Assembly: GCA_030562195.1 (NCBI GenBank)
Contig: CM060200.1
Span: forward strand, 11,036,001-11,100,000
Origin: Nipponacmea schrenckii
Taxonomy: Eukaryota > Mollusca > Gastropoda > Lottiidae
Reading direction: 5' to 3'
DNA: 64,000 nt
Shown here: positions 48,265 through 64,000 of the stretch, in pieces
Numbering within the stretch: the stretch's first letter is position 1
Layout: each line of letters opens with the position of its first letter
Notes under the pieces: model-generated
Database searches by the model: none
What the model was told of the DNA's origin: nothing
What the model saw: the letters and a program-made list of their open reading frames with translations, nothing else
Program-made: the position numbers and the translations under genes

Positions 48265-51133
48265 TTACATCCTAGCGGCAGTGATGTAAGCAGTGCTTAA
48301 TTTTTTATGATATCCTCCAAATGAATAAATGGTGACTTCAGTTTCATATTCACCAATTTGACAGTCTGTCGTACCATTATAGCCCATCAATAGACCAACA
48401 GTATAGGCAGCTATCTCAAACTCTGGACTGGTTCCCAAGAAACAGCTACACATTGGCTTAGCTTTTTCACCTTTATATGTAAATTGCAGAGCTATCAATC
48501 GTGGGTATTCATCATCTTTAACCTAAAATAAGAAAACAATTGAATGAATGTTTAGCCCTGGGATGGTCATAGGTATCGGTTTGCATACTGAATACTAGTA
48601 ATACCTAGTTGCCATATCATTGTACTGGACTGTCAATAGGCAGCTGAATTGTTGTGTTCTAGAAGAGGTCACAAACAGGCACATTTCTTTAATAGTTACA
48701 ATTGAAATTTAGAGATAATTCACAATGTACAATATATCTCTGAGATTCACCTTCAAGTCTCATTTCCTAGAAGAGGTACCTAACTATGATAAAATATCTG
48801 TCTTTATCTTGACAATATATTCAAATATACAATTTGTTTATACAATATATCAGTCATTCAAAATTAAAACATAATAAATAGATGATAATAGCACTTACAG
48901 TTTCCCTTCTGAAGTAGCCATTGTAATTAATATGGCCTGCTTTCTCTTGTAAATAAAATTGAATCCAGTTATGCAGACCTATCATAGAATCTTCTCTACC
49001 TTCACCAACAAATACATGTTCAAAACTACTGGAATCATTACCCCTAAAATCAAATATGCAGCAAGTTTGAAACAACTGTAAATATACAGACTGATGTTTA
49101 ATCTTCATTGTTGGGATGCAGCTATTAAATATTGAACATGGAATGGTTCACTAGTTAAGTAGACATCTTGGGGGTTGAGACCAAAAGTTTGGGTGCCAAA
49201 GCCAGGCCTCTTTTCTGCTGCTCTGTTGTATTCACAAACGAACAATAAAATATGTGTGTTAATGTTTTTTGAATCTGCCTCTTTTGGTACCTGAGATATT
49301 AGCAGTTATATTTCAAAATTTTATTTATCAAAATGGAAAGACACTTTTCATCATTGCACATTACGAGTCTTAACAAAGGCTTAGGACTCGGAACAAAAAC
49401 ATGGCAATTGTTGCGTAGCTGGGTTAGCGTTGCTTTATGAAAACATAAATAAAGGGAATACCACAGTTGCAGTACACTGCCATTAAAGCAGAGTTTGTCA
49501 CACAGGGAATCTTTTTCAATCTCTCAAATTTACAATTTTATTGAAGGTTTGTGAAACATCAAACAATTTTGAAAGACATAAAATCAACCTGAAATTGAAG
49601 GGAAGAACCCTAAATCTCTTATAATATTATCTCTTTAAGTAGTGAAATAGAGAGATAAGAATAGTGAAAATACCTGCAACCTTTCCTTCTGAACATTCTA
49701 AACCAAATATCATGTAATTTCTTTTTGAAATCATCAACATCACTGGATACTTTACCCTTTTCTACTAAATATTGATGTGCTGTTTTCATAACTTCAGTAT
49801 CTAATATAGCATCTAAGAAGGCATAATTTTCCTGTTTCTCCTCCCATGTGATATTCTCTTGTTCACTACAGTCCATTTCATAATTATCTAATAAGTCTCT
49901 GAATGCTGAAAGATAATAGATAATAATGGGATAAAAAAAACATTTTTCAATTCCTACAATCTTTACACCAAAATCTAGAGAAATGTGCGACTCAACTTAT
50001 CTGGTGGTTCTTGCTTTACGTACATTTTAAAAAGTTTGTTTGCTTAAGTTTAGCAATGATTTAAGAAAAGTGTATTAAATATATTAAGTCTTTAGCCCAA
50101 CAACAAAAATAGTTTAAGTACCCTACCAATTTAACTTGGGATTGCTGTACATGAAGATTTTTCACAATAACTTTATAGATTTTGACCAGATGGTTCCTAT
50201 TCACTCTTTATGCGAATTGGTCTTCATATAAAATGAAATATACTACACTCACTTTTATAAGTTGGTCTTGAAAAAATATCTTCTTCATCTAAATTTTGTA
50301 TCAAATTTTCTCTCGAAAAATCTCTACTTGTATCTCTGGTAGATTTCACAAAGCCTTTTAATAAGCAAAATAAAATATAATACTGAATTTCTACATAATT
50401 CAGGCAAAAAAGTCTCTCAGTTTGTGTTAATTATATTTTTTTCCTGGACTACATTAATGAAATTAGGCTTCCATCAAAGTTTGACAATATAGTGAAACAA
50501 TGAATGATAACATTATTAATAAATCTAACAAACAAGCTAATAAAGCCAAAAAACAATTACAATGGTTCAGCTTTATATAGATTCCATCTGTAATGACAAA
50601 TTGGGCTTTTGTCATGGTGAAAATGTTAAAAAACTAGAAACTCACATGAAAAATAATCAACATTTATTTTGAATCATTATCTCCAGTTCTGTTATATTCC
50701 ATTATGATATCACATTGGAGGAACTGGACAGGGCAAGATTAGTCTGGCAAGTCCCAGCCTATTGAAAGACTTTTCTTGATCATGAGCCCTGATAATGCTA
50801 TTTCCAGTCTGGCTTACCTTGTAATTCTATATCATAATCTTTCCCAGGATAACATTTGTTTTCATCCATTTCCCATAGTTTGGTTAAAATTTCGGATAAT
50901 TCAGGATCTGGATTATATCTGAGAAATGAAAAGAAATTTATTTAGCTTACTCTTTTCCATCTCCAGCTGTCCAAGGTCACACCTGTATCATTGGAAAAAT
51001 CTGAGGTTTCAAACTCAACCAATTCTGTGATTGGAATCTGGTCATTCTTGTATTTATTTATATCAGTATAAGCAACTCACTTAGCCACTGTGGCTCCATT
51101 AGCTTTTATGAATTCATGAATGGAGTTTAACAT
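48265..51133 (-). CDS. ENDOU: EndoU-family poly(U)-specific endoribonuclease, six coding exons
   Basis: Exons in transcript order: 51133-51081, 50918-50818, 50354-50253, 49905-49674, 49043-48899 and 48522-48265 (stop TAA). All are GT/AG with consistent phase, giving 296 residues. Start ATG 51131-51133 leads MLNSIHEFIKANGATVAK into the family opening (DPELSEILTKLWEMD...CYPGKDYDIELQG). XendoU signatures follow: RPTYKTFRDLLDNYE, FLDAILDTEVMKTAHQYL, FEHVFVGE with His172, GLHNWIQFYLQEK with His187, TYKGEKAKP with candidate Lys228, and FLGTSPEFEIAAYTV. The two His and the Lys fit the known catalytic triad. The family cleaves RNA at uridylates with Mn2+. No signal peptide or somatomedin-B domain is visible, so this looks like the short XendoU-like form. 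A further 5' exon cannot be excluded. Confidence 0.93.
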
Positions 51134-52318
51134 GCCAGTCTTGGCTCCAATATAGAGTACATAATTTGAGTTAAATTTTAAGTTTGATTAGTGGGGAGAA
51201 TGAGAAATTACAAAATTGGGCTAAGAAATTATCTGAGGAATACAGAAAGAATAGGAAGCTCGAAGATGTGGTCTACTGGTCTGATTTCACTCAATGTTAT
51301 AAATTATTTGTTGTCTGAATCCATATGGGACTTTTATCTACACAAAGTAGAATAAAGTACAACAAGCTAACTGAAGGCAGGTAAACTGCATTTACTGTAC
51401 ACAGATACTTACTGAGACATTATGGTTTCTGTTTGCACAATGTACTAAAAGTGTGAATATTTTGATATTCTTGGTATACACAACTGAAAGTTGACTAAGT
51501 TAATTGACTAGTGAACTCAATCAACCGGGCCGAACGTAGAGTAAGTAATGTTTGATACCAACTGATTTGAAGTTGGATGTCCGTGTCTTTGATTACGTTT
51601 TTTGAGTCAGCTTCTTTTGATTTCAAATTCAAATCAGTCTATATTAATAACGTTGTCTACAGAATATTATATTTTCAATCAATTTGTCCAAAACTAAATT
51701 ATTTGAAGAGACTATATTGAATTACTGGTAAGCCACATTAACCATTGACTTATCATGATTCTCATTATTCAGAAACAAACATGGGCGTAACCCATAAACA
51801 TTCGCCCAAGGCATCATGATTTTTATGTCAACCATATATCACTAGGGTCTAAGTAATATTTTAATTTCAGCAATGTATGAAAGAAATGATTGGAAATGCA
51901 GAGCATCTAGGTAATATATACATATAGGCCTAGTCTACTTTATAATGCAATATATATTATTATGTGCTTTATTTGCATAATTTTAAAGCAACCATATCCA
52001 CATTCCATATGGTGAAAATAATATGCCCTCATTACCTCTTCCCCTCATAGGCCTATATAAAAGGGATGCAGTGGTGTCCTCCCTTTTACAGTTCCACCTA
52101 AGGTGGTTTCCCCCCTTTTCAAGTTCCACCCTAGTGAGTTCCACCCTAGTGATTTCCCCCCAGTGGTTTCCTCCCTCATATATATATAGGCCTATATACA
52201 TATATTATGCTTAATTAAGAAGGATAATTTGAATTAAAATCATATTTTATTTTCATTAATAAGAACAATAACAATACAATGATACCGGTACATTAAATGT
52301 CCTTCCTACTTTCGATAT
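51134..52318. other. Spacer upstream of the EndoU gene
   Basis: The EndoU promoter is expected at its right side. Around 52080-52175 there are short repeats (GTTCCACCCTAGTGA twice, GGTTTCC/CCCCCC words) and TATATATAGGCCTATATA near 52180, a near-palindrome. No gene is supported. Confidence 0.4.
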
Positions 52319-52800
52319 TTATTTTACTGTATAGAATTTACTTGTTCCTTTTAGATCCAACAATGGTAGTGCCATTAAATTTCTAATAAATTCGTATACT
52401 CCTTTGCGATTATTATATGTTTCCTGTAGGCCAACAGCTTGAACTTTTCTCCATAAACACTGCAACCAGTTGAAGACACACCCTTTCAGTATAATCTCTG
52501 GGAATAGTTCCCTCAAGGCAGCCCAACATCTAGCTTCAAAATCCAGCATACCAAAATGAACATAAACTTCCACAAGATTCTTGATTTTCTTTAATACCTT
52601 AAACAAACAATAAATGATTGAATCAATGACAATCATTCAATTAATTAATTAAGACTGATAACAATGTGAGATATTGAAATTGGTTAATTAAAAGATTAAT
52701 CAATTACCTCCACATAGTCTTCCGTTTTCCTCCTGGACATTACAACAAAACAAAGGGGCACTTGTTTTGTTTCATTCCCGTTGGTGATGAAGCAGTGAAT
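52319..52800 (-). mobile_element. MULE-type transposase remnant with an intron-like break
   Basis: The minus strand reads KQVPLCFVVMSRRKTEDYVE (about 52708-52765). Then, after a 110-bp interval with GT...AG ends (52598-52707), it reads VLKKIKN...FGMLDFEARCWAALRELFPE and GCVFNWLQCLWRKVQ, GVYEFIRNLMALP. This matches the MULE transposase core (VPL.FVLMS.R...DY ... DFE.A....F....GC.FH..Q...R). An in-frame stop lies just upstream of the first block, so the copy is truncated or dead. It may also be a domesticated fragment. Confidence 0.7.
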
Positions 52801-53336
52801 AGATCAAAATTGAATGAATGGCTTCTTAACCACTTTAACAATCCATATACCAATTCCTGGCCCTCTCCAACAATTCAAGTTGTTTATCAGCGCAATTTGA
52901 AATGGCGACTGAGCGTTTGAAATTCTGGAAAAAAACTTTGACTCAGCCATAGTGGTGTAGGGAGATAATGATGGTATGATTGAAAACTACAAAAACATCC
53001 CTCTTACATAATAAATCAAGCATGTATCGGACTAGATATTTATATGATTTTGTATCATATATTATGCTTACTAATAGATAACAAAATCTATAATCAAGGT
53101 TATCAAATTAATTAAGCCTATTCCAATGGCTTCCTTATTAACATACATGTACTTTAAATTCTTGGCCCATCTCTGTAGCTGTCAGTGAGTTTTGAAGATA
53201 TACTCTTATTGGCCAAGTTTGAGAATTTCGATGTTATGTTTACATTAAAATGTACATGTAGTAGAATACCTTAAAATGAATATAGTAAATTTGAATACTA
53301 ATTGTTGTGTTAATGCTTTTTCAATTTGTTCTACAG

Positions 53337-58401
<5,065 letters not shown>

Positions 58402-58647
58402 ACCGAACATCAGTAATCTCTAAACCTAACATCAGTAAACCTAAAAAGACTTTCAGATTATTGTGAATATTGCATTTGTGTAAGCAATTCAGGGGGTTTC
58501 ATGAAAGAATTAAACATTTTGCAGATTACCTTCTGATTTCTAAACTGTGCAGAAGTAAAGAACATACAAAGCTGGTTGCATACCAGCTTATATCATTTTA
58601 ACCCATTTTTAACGAAGCTTATTACAATTTGTAACTGTGAAAATGAG

Positions 58648-58653
58648 AATAAA
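58648..58653 (+). promoter_or_regulatory. Candidate TMEM234 polyadenylation signal (AATAAA)
   Basis: The first plus-strand AATAAA after the TMEM234 stop, 247 bp downstream, within GAGAATAAAGCATC. Confidence 0.45.
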
Positions 58654-59412
58654 GCATCTATAATTGGTTGAGATTTACTTTACAATGCCAATTTTGATCG
58701 GACAATGTGTATGTAATGGTATGTAATTTCCCTCACTTGTATTACTACAGCCTATAGGCCTAGGGTGTTTGGTGAGATCAGAATGGCCCTTATTTTAATG
58801 TCCCTATCATTATAGATCAAGGAAAAAATGAACCTTTAGGATTGGCAAAAAATTAAAAGGGGATCAAGGCTTAATATTTGCTGTACAAAATGATGGAGCT
58901 CCATTTTACCAGAATTGCATTAGAATTCATATTTCACTCATATTTCAAAATTAATATACTTTGAGCTCTCTCAGCTTGTAAATTCAACATTAATTCAGGC
59001 AAATCTAAGCTATAGATGATTGCATCAGAGAGTATAGATAGTCTATCTATACTCTCTGATTGCACTCCATTCAAAATATAGATAGGTAAGAACAGCATGA
59101 TTTTATTATTAATGAATTTCCACAGATGATTTTTCATACATATAAGTTGTCCATATAAAATGAAAGAAATAAAATATGTACAGAAAAGCAACAATGTGAT
59201 GATAGATCATTTTCAAATCAGAAACTTTATGTAAAGTATAACAAAATTAGATCCACTGATACCTACATGTTTTTTGAATGTTTATGAAAAAAAAAAAATA
59301 TAGTTCCATACATACTTATAGCTTATACCAGTAGCATGTTAGAGAACTTATAAGTCATATTGCAATTACATATAGTGTTATTATTTATATACAAACATTG
59401 ACAATTTTCACT
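58654..59412. other. Convergent spacer between TMEM234 and RAE1, with a short perfect inverted repeat
   Basis: No gene seen. At 59024-59060, ATCAGAGAGTATAGATAG is followed, after one base, by its exact reverse complement (18-bp arms). Both genes point into this spacer, so 3' UTRs are expected here. Confidence 0.55.
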
Positions 59413-62400
59413 TTATCTCTTAGTTGATGGCTTGAATTCCTCAAAACAGGAACGTAAGAAAATATGTGGCTTCATTTTTTGAGGATCATAGCCTTCGTGT
59501 CCCTGCAATCAAACAAAAGACATCATGAGAGCATATTCTATAAAGATAGCTTGCCAGGCAATCTACTATACGCCTACTAGCAGCATTGAATTTAAATAAT
59601 AAATTGGGCAATAAACTAAAAAACATTCATTGAATATTTTTTTCAATGCTTTTGCTCGCACCAAATTTCATCAACATTCTTTGAAACCTGCAGCTTCTAT
59701 GCACCCACAATACCATTATGATGCAATTTTACTAAGTCAAAGGCAATAACTCAAAAACTGTTCATGGAAAATTGTCAAATTCAAACTTGACCACCATCTT
59801 ATTTATTTCAATACTCATACCAAGTTTCATCAAAATCTCTTAATAATTGTAGCTTCGAAAAATCGTCAAATTCCAACGTCACCAACGCTTTATCAATTCC
59901 AATTCTCTCACCATGTTTAGATCAAAATCCTTTGAAAATCGAAGCCACAATAAAATTTTGATGCAATTTTACTATGTCAAGGGCAATAACTAAAAAAACG
60001 TTCATCAAAAAAATTGCCGTCAATTCCAATGCTCACACCAAGTTTCATCAAAATTCATTGAAAATTGTAGCTTCTATTGCACCCACAATACAATATTGAC
60101 ACAATTTTACTAAGACAAGAGCAATAAATTAACAAAAGTTCAGTAACAAAAATCTTCCTTTTCAAACTTGACTGCAGTCTCATCAATTTCAATAATCATA
60201 CCAAGTTTCATAAAAATCCATTAAATTTGTATCTTCTATTATACCCACAATAAAATTTGTTCACAATTTTACTTAGTCAAGGGCAATTACTCATGAACTT
60301 ATCATTTAAAAATCGTCAAATTTGAACTTGACAGCCATCTTATAGATTCCAATGCTCACACCAATTTTCATTTGAATCCATTGAAAATTGTAGCTTCTAT
60401 TGTGTCTACAACAAATGTTGATGGAAGGACTGACAAAAAAGGACTGACATCTATTCATGTGACATTCCAGGTCATTGAATTAAAGGTGGTGATATCCATT
60501 TGGCTGATAAAAATACTGACAGCTAATTCACCAAAGACATGTTCAAATTAATTACCTTTTATCAATCATTGAGCATGTTTATCTGAATAAATTGTACATC
60601 AACATATTTTTTTATTATAACATTATTGTATTGTCCTCGTGGGGCTAAATGTTAGACAGGACCATGTCCTAGGGTATTGGAATTTATTCTGACCAAAGTA
60701 AAGTAAAGTAAAGAGTTAATTTTTTATTTTTCAAGACAATCCTGATTCTTCCAAAGTTTTTGTAGCTAATGATATGGATTATTCACTCACCTTTGACCAA
60801 TCATAGCTAGTTGCATAAGCAAAGATATTTCCTTGTGCATTAAAATTACAGCATGTAATAGGTTGATCAAATAATTCTGAGGACTTCAGTTTGGTTCTAG
60901 CATCTTTATCCCAGAAACTAAATCTACCATCAGAACCTACTGTAGCTAAAGTACCATGAACTGGGTGGAATGCTATGTCATTAACCTGTAATATTGAAAT
61001 ATACAGAAAACAGATTCTCATTATAAAGAAAAATGATGTTTATAATAAATTTAAAATGAAATGAAATGCACCAAGTTTACATTTTACTCTCTCGCACCTT
61101 ATGGGCTGATGATATCATGCAGTGTGCAATAAGAGAGTAATAAGACATTAATCTACTCGACAGCATTGGTTTATTTTCCAATAATAAGGGCTTTTTCCAT
61201 GTCATCCCTACAGCCTAGATCACAGACAGGGGAAACCAGGTTTGAAAATCTTAAGTTCAGAGGCCATAGATAAAATATGAACATCTCCTTCTAATGCTGC
61301 TTATAAGATTATTTCTAGAAAAAAAAAATTCCCCAACAAAAAATCTACACTTCCTCCAAGATAATTGGACCTTGAATTGCACCCCATTTAATTTCTAATA
61401 ATGCTTTTTCTCAAAAGTATCTCTAAATGCACCAAATCCAGTTTACTTATCAAAAATTTTCTAAAACCATCTAAAAGGGTTCATGGAAAGTTTGCGACTA
61501 CGGTGCTTTCCTATTTTAAATCTCAACCGAAACAGTGTTGATCCCCATTTAGTCAGTCTGCCCCCTTTTTGTACCATCAGTCTCAGGAGGCTGCAGCTAC
61601 CACTGAATGAATATTGCAGACTTGTTTTAAAGGGATGGTTTTTATATAACATAGGTTTTGATAGGCTGAATTTGTAATCCACATTCCATTTATATTTCAG
61701 ATAATAGTATAAGTGAACTTATCCTGAGAATGTTTGAAATACCTATATGTGTATTGTTCGAGAGGGCTGAATGTTAGACATTTGTTATATTCTGACAGAA
61801 TTCTGATCCATGTCAGATAAGGATTTCATTAAATTACTAGTATTGAAACAGATTATGAATAATGATGTATATTTGTATTGAATATCTTACCGCATATATA
61901 TCCTGCATGCTGACTGATGCACCATTAGATCTATGACATTTAAAGGTAAAATTATCTTTAGGATTGGTAGGATTAACATATTGAATACCAGCACGTCCCT
62001 CAATACTTCCTAGAGCAAACCCTGTAGGTGTATTGGTTTTTTTATCCATAAATATACTAATACAACGTGACTGGAAAACAAAAGTTCAAAATCATAATTT
62101 ACCATGGTATCTATAGAGGAAATACCAGATACTTTATATACTTAAAGAAGAAATATGTAAAATTTTATTTTCAAATACATATAAAATTATACTGGAAACT
62201 GTTTTTAAAATATGCCATTTAATTTCTTAGTATACACTTGATCAAACTGAATTAGTTAAATCAGAGTGTACCAACTGTTTCACCTAGTTTGTGGTGTAAC
62301 ACTCCTAAATATTTTTTTGTTTGACATATTTCTCTACAATTAAGCATTGCCTTCTTTAAAACTTGAACCAATTTTTTAAAACTAGGTAAGCTTATGAAGT

Positions 62401-64000
62401 TACAAGAATGTTCCTTGTTTCATCAACTATATGCAAAAGTTGGCATGTGTAGACACAATGGGCTTTCTTTATCTTTGTGGACTGTTTTAACACAGAATAA
62501 TGATGACATTCCACACCCTCTTCATCTGAATTTAAGAACTTGTGCTGTAGAAGATTCTCAGAAATGTAAATCACTTGACAGAGAAATCTACCAAACTTGT
62601 GGCTAATAACCTTAAAGCTTACCTGATACTTTAGCTGTGATTCTACACGTTTAAATTCCCGTGGTTGATTTTCTAACTGATAAATAATGATACCTCTATT
62701 AGATGTGCCAACTACAGCCATTGGATATTTCTAAAAAAAAAAATTTAACATTAGTGAGAGGGTCTGATACCTAAACTTTGAAACAGTGTGATAATCATAA
62801 AGGAATAATAAGTCTTAGCATGAACATAAATTTTAGTTCTGAAGAAAGGTCAATATGAGTATACATGTATATTCATCAGGGAACTTACCTGGTGTCATAA
62901 AGTAACATAATCTCTTAAAATCTTGAAAACTTTTAAAACGAAGTCATTTTTGAAAAATGCTTAATCAATTTATTCAGCGTTTTTCAATAATCAAATGCAT
63001 CTTTATGGATAATTACTTAGTGTAATTGGACATTTATTTATTTTTTATGTTATTTATGGTAGCAGGTATATTTACTGATGAATACAGCCCTTACAGAACA
63101 TTTGTAAAATTTTTAAAATTTTATGTTGATTCTAAAACCTATTATCCCTTTAATACTAACAAATAATCAGATTGCAGTGAATAATAAGGCAATTTGATAA
63201 GAGATATGATATATAATTGAAGCGAGGTCATATTATTGAAAAAATACTTACAACATCAGCACAATAAACTTTTTCAGGTAGTTGAATTGACAAGATAGGA
63301 TTAGGTGATCTTGTGTCCCAAAACTGAAAATAAAGTAAATCTACATAAGTTTCTGCTTAACTGACTCCTATAAATAGATTTCAAAATAAAATATAATGTA
63401 TTTTCTTGACAATGTTTTTTTCTTTAGCTTATCAATCAGATTGGATAAAAATGACTTAAGTCAAAAGGAATGACTTGGCAAAAATTGAGGAAAATACATT
63501 TTCTACATTTATCCTAGGCAGATCCGATTTCACCTTCTTTTTTTATAATAGTGTTGTGGTGTCATCTTAATCTGAAGTATGCTTACTTGCTTACTGCAGA
63601 ATGAATTTTAGACTAGGCTCCAGAATAAATTTTAGACTAGGCATAACTATGAGTGGTGTTTCCCTAAATTTAATTTTTTTTTCAACCTGTTAAACAAAGA
63701 TTGGTTAAAAATGTAAGATGCCTTGCAATTTTAAAGAAGCATTGCCATTCAACAAAGTTCTCAAATATACATACATACTGACTAATTATTACATTTATTG
63801 ATTGAAAACTAAACGGGATATAGTATTTTCAGTTATTAAGTTTAAGAATATCAACACACAATTAAAAATTCAAATAGGGATAGTGGGGATAAAATAAAGA
63901 AATTTGGTACCTTCAAAGTTTTATCCCAACTACCAGTCATTAAACAACTGTAATTTTGTGCTTTAATCCAGTGTACAGTCTTGATAGGAGCATCATGCTG
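59413..64000 (-). CDS. RAE1: RAE1 (mRNA export factor / Gle2), C-terminal part, runs off the window
   Basis: Exons in transcript order: (beyond 64000)-63911, 63323-63252, 62730-62623, 62070-61891, 60985-60791 and 59502-59413 (stop TAA). All have GT/AG sites and phase 0, giving 244 residues. The series [12 protein letters not shown]...[99 protein letters not shown] and [19 protein letters not shown] matches RAE1 blades nearly residue for residue. RAE1 is a seven-blade WD40 propeller that binds NUP98 at the nuclear pore for mRNA export and also acts in spindle assembly. The N-terminal ~120 residues lie to the right. No defect is seen. A family B repeat and a MITE sit in its introns. Confidence 0.97.
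59546..60462 (-). repeat. Family B repeat, inverted, in the last RAE1 intron
   Basis: Begins AGATAGCTTGCCAGGCAA (complement of the family end) and TATACGCCTACTAGCAGCAT. About five units follow (CACCAAGTTTCATCAAAAT, ATTGTAGCTTCTATTG). It fades near 60462 at ACAACAAATGTTGATGGAAG, without a clear CCGTCC start. Confidence 0.75.
62797..63153. mobile_element. TTAAAGGGATA-family MITE in a RAE1 intron
   Basis: Left end ATAAAGGAATAATAAG, right end CCTATTATCCCTTTAA. It shares GCATGAACATAAATTTTAG, CTTACCTGGTGTCATAAA and the GAAAAATGCTTAATCAATTT hairpin region with the elements at 3970 and 23160. Confidence 0.72.

Noticed and set aside
53276..53336. ATG at 53276 as the start of TMEM234
   Set aside because: The 20 residues it would add do not resemble the family, and a strong pyrimidine tract plus CTACAG acceptor ends at 53336, exactly where homology begins. 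A missing upstream first exon is more likely.
61461..61682. Overlapping 64- and 73-codon ORFs in a RAE1 intron
   Set aside because: No recognisable domain and no splice or coding context; most likely chance open frames.

Overview
The window looks like nuclear DNA of a mollusc, most likely a bivalve. It is AT-rich, its genes have many short exons with canonical GT/AG junctions, and its introns and spacers are packed with non-LTR retrotransposon fragments, TTAA-flanked MITEs, minisatellites and several high-copy repeat families. The proteins are animal proteins: an M3 oligopeptidase, a CED-1/MEGF-like receptor, an EndoU ribonuclease, TMEM234 and RAE1. The lineage call is an inference from repeat style and gene architecture; no sequence search was run.

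Layout. (1) 1-8884 carries exons 2-9 of a thimet oligopeptidase/neurolysin gene and stops at a 500-N gap (8885-9384). (2) 9385-16258 is a head-to-tail train of about 1.6-kb repeat units that begin CTAGA and end in A-tracts and/or perfect hairpins. It is followed by a dead L1/Tx1-like LINE (about 16310-17545). (3) 18058-40488 is an apparently complete oligopeptidase gene of 17 coding exons. Its exons 2-9 (21163-29025) are a near-identical second copy of the left end of the window. Introns hold a LINE nested in a TTAA element, an 18-bp minisatellite, MITEs, a second repeat train (29277-33900) and a CCGTCCGTC-type repeat. (4) 43330-46749 is an intronless gene for a type I membrane protein with a fucolectin/discoidin-like domain and about 18-19 MEGF-type EGF repeats. 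(5) 48265-51133 (minus) is a six-exon EndoU endoribonuclease gene. (6) 52319-52800 (minus) is a MULE transposase remnant. (7) 53337-58401 (plus) is TMEM234, lacking only its first exon. (8) 59413-64000 (minus) is the 3' part of RAE1, which runs off the right edge.

The five host genes have unrelated jobs: peptide turnover, cell-surface recognition, RNA cleavage, a small membrane protein and mRNA export/mitosis. They do not form a pathway. No new multi-gene system is visible. The best leads are the duplicated oligopeptidase segment, which is either an assembly haplotig or a true partial tandem duplication, and the CTAGA/hairpin repeat family with its variable number of perfect hairpins and embedded transcription-factor-like motifs.
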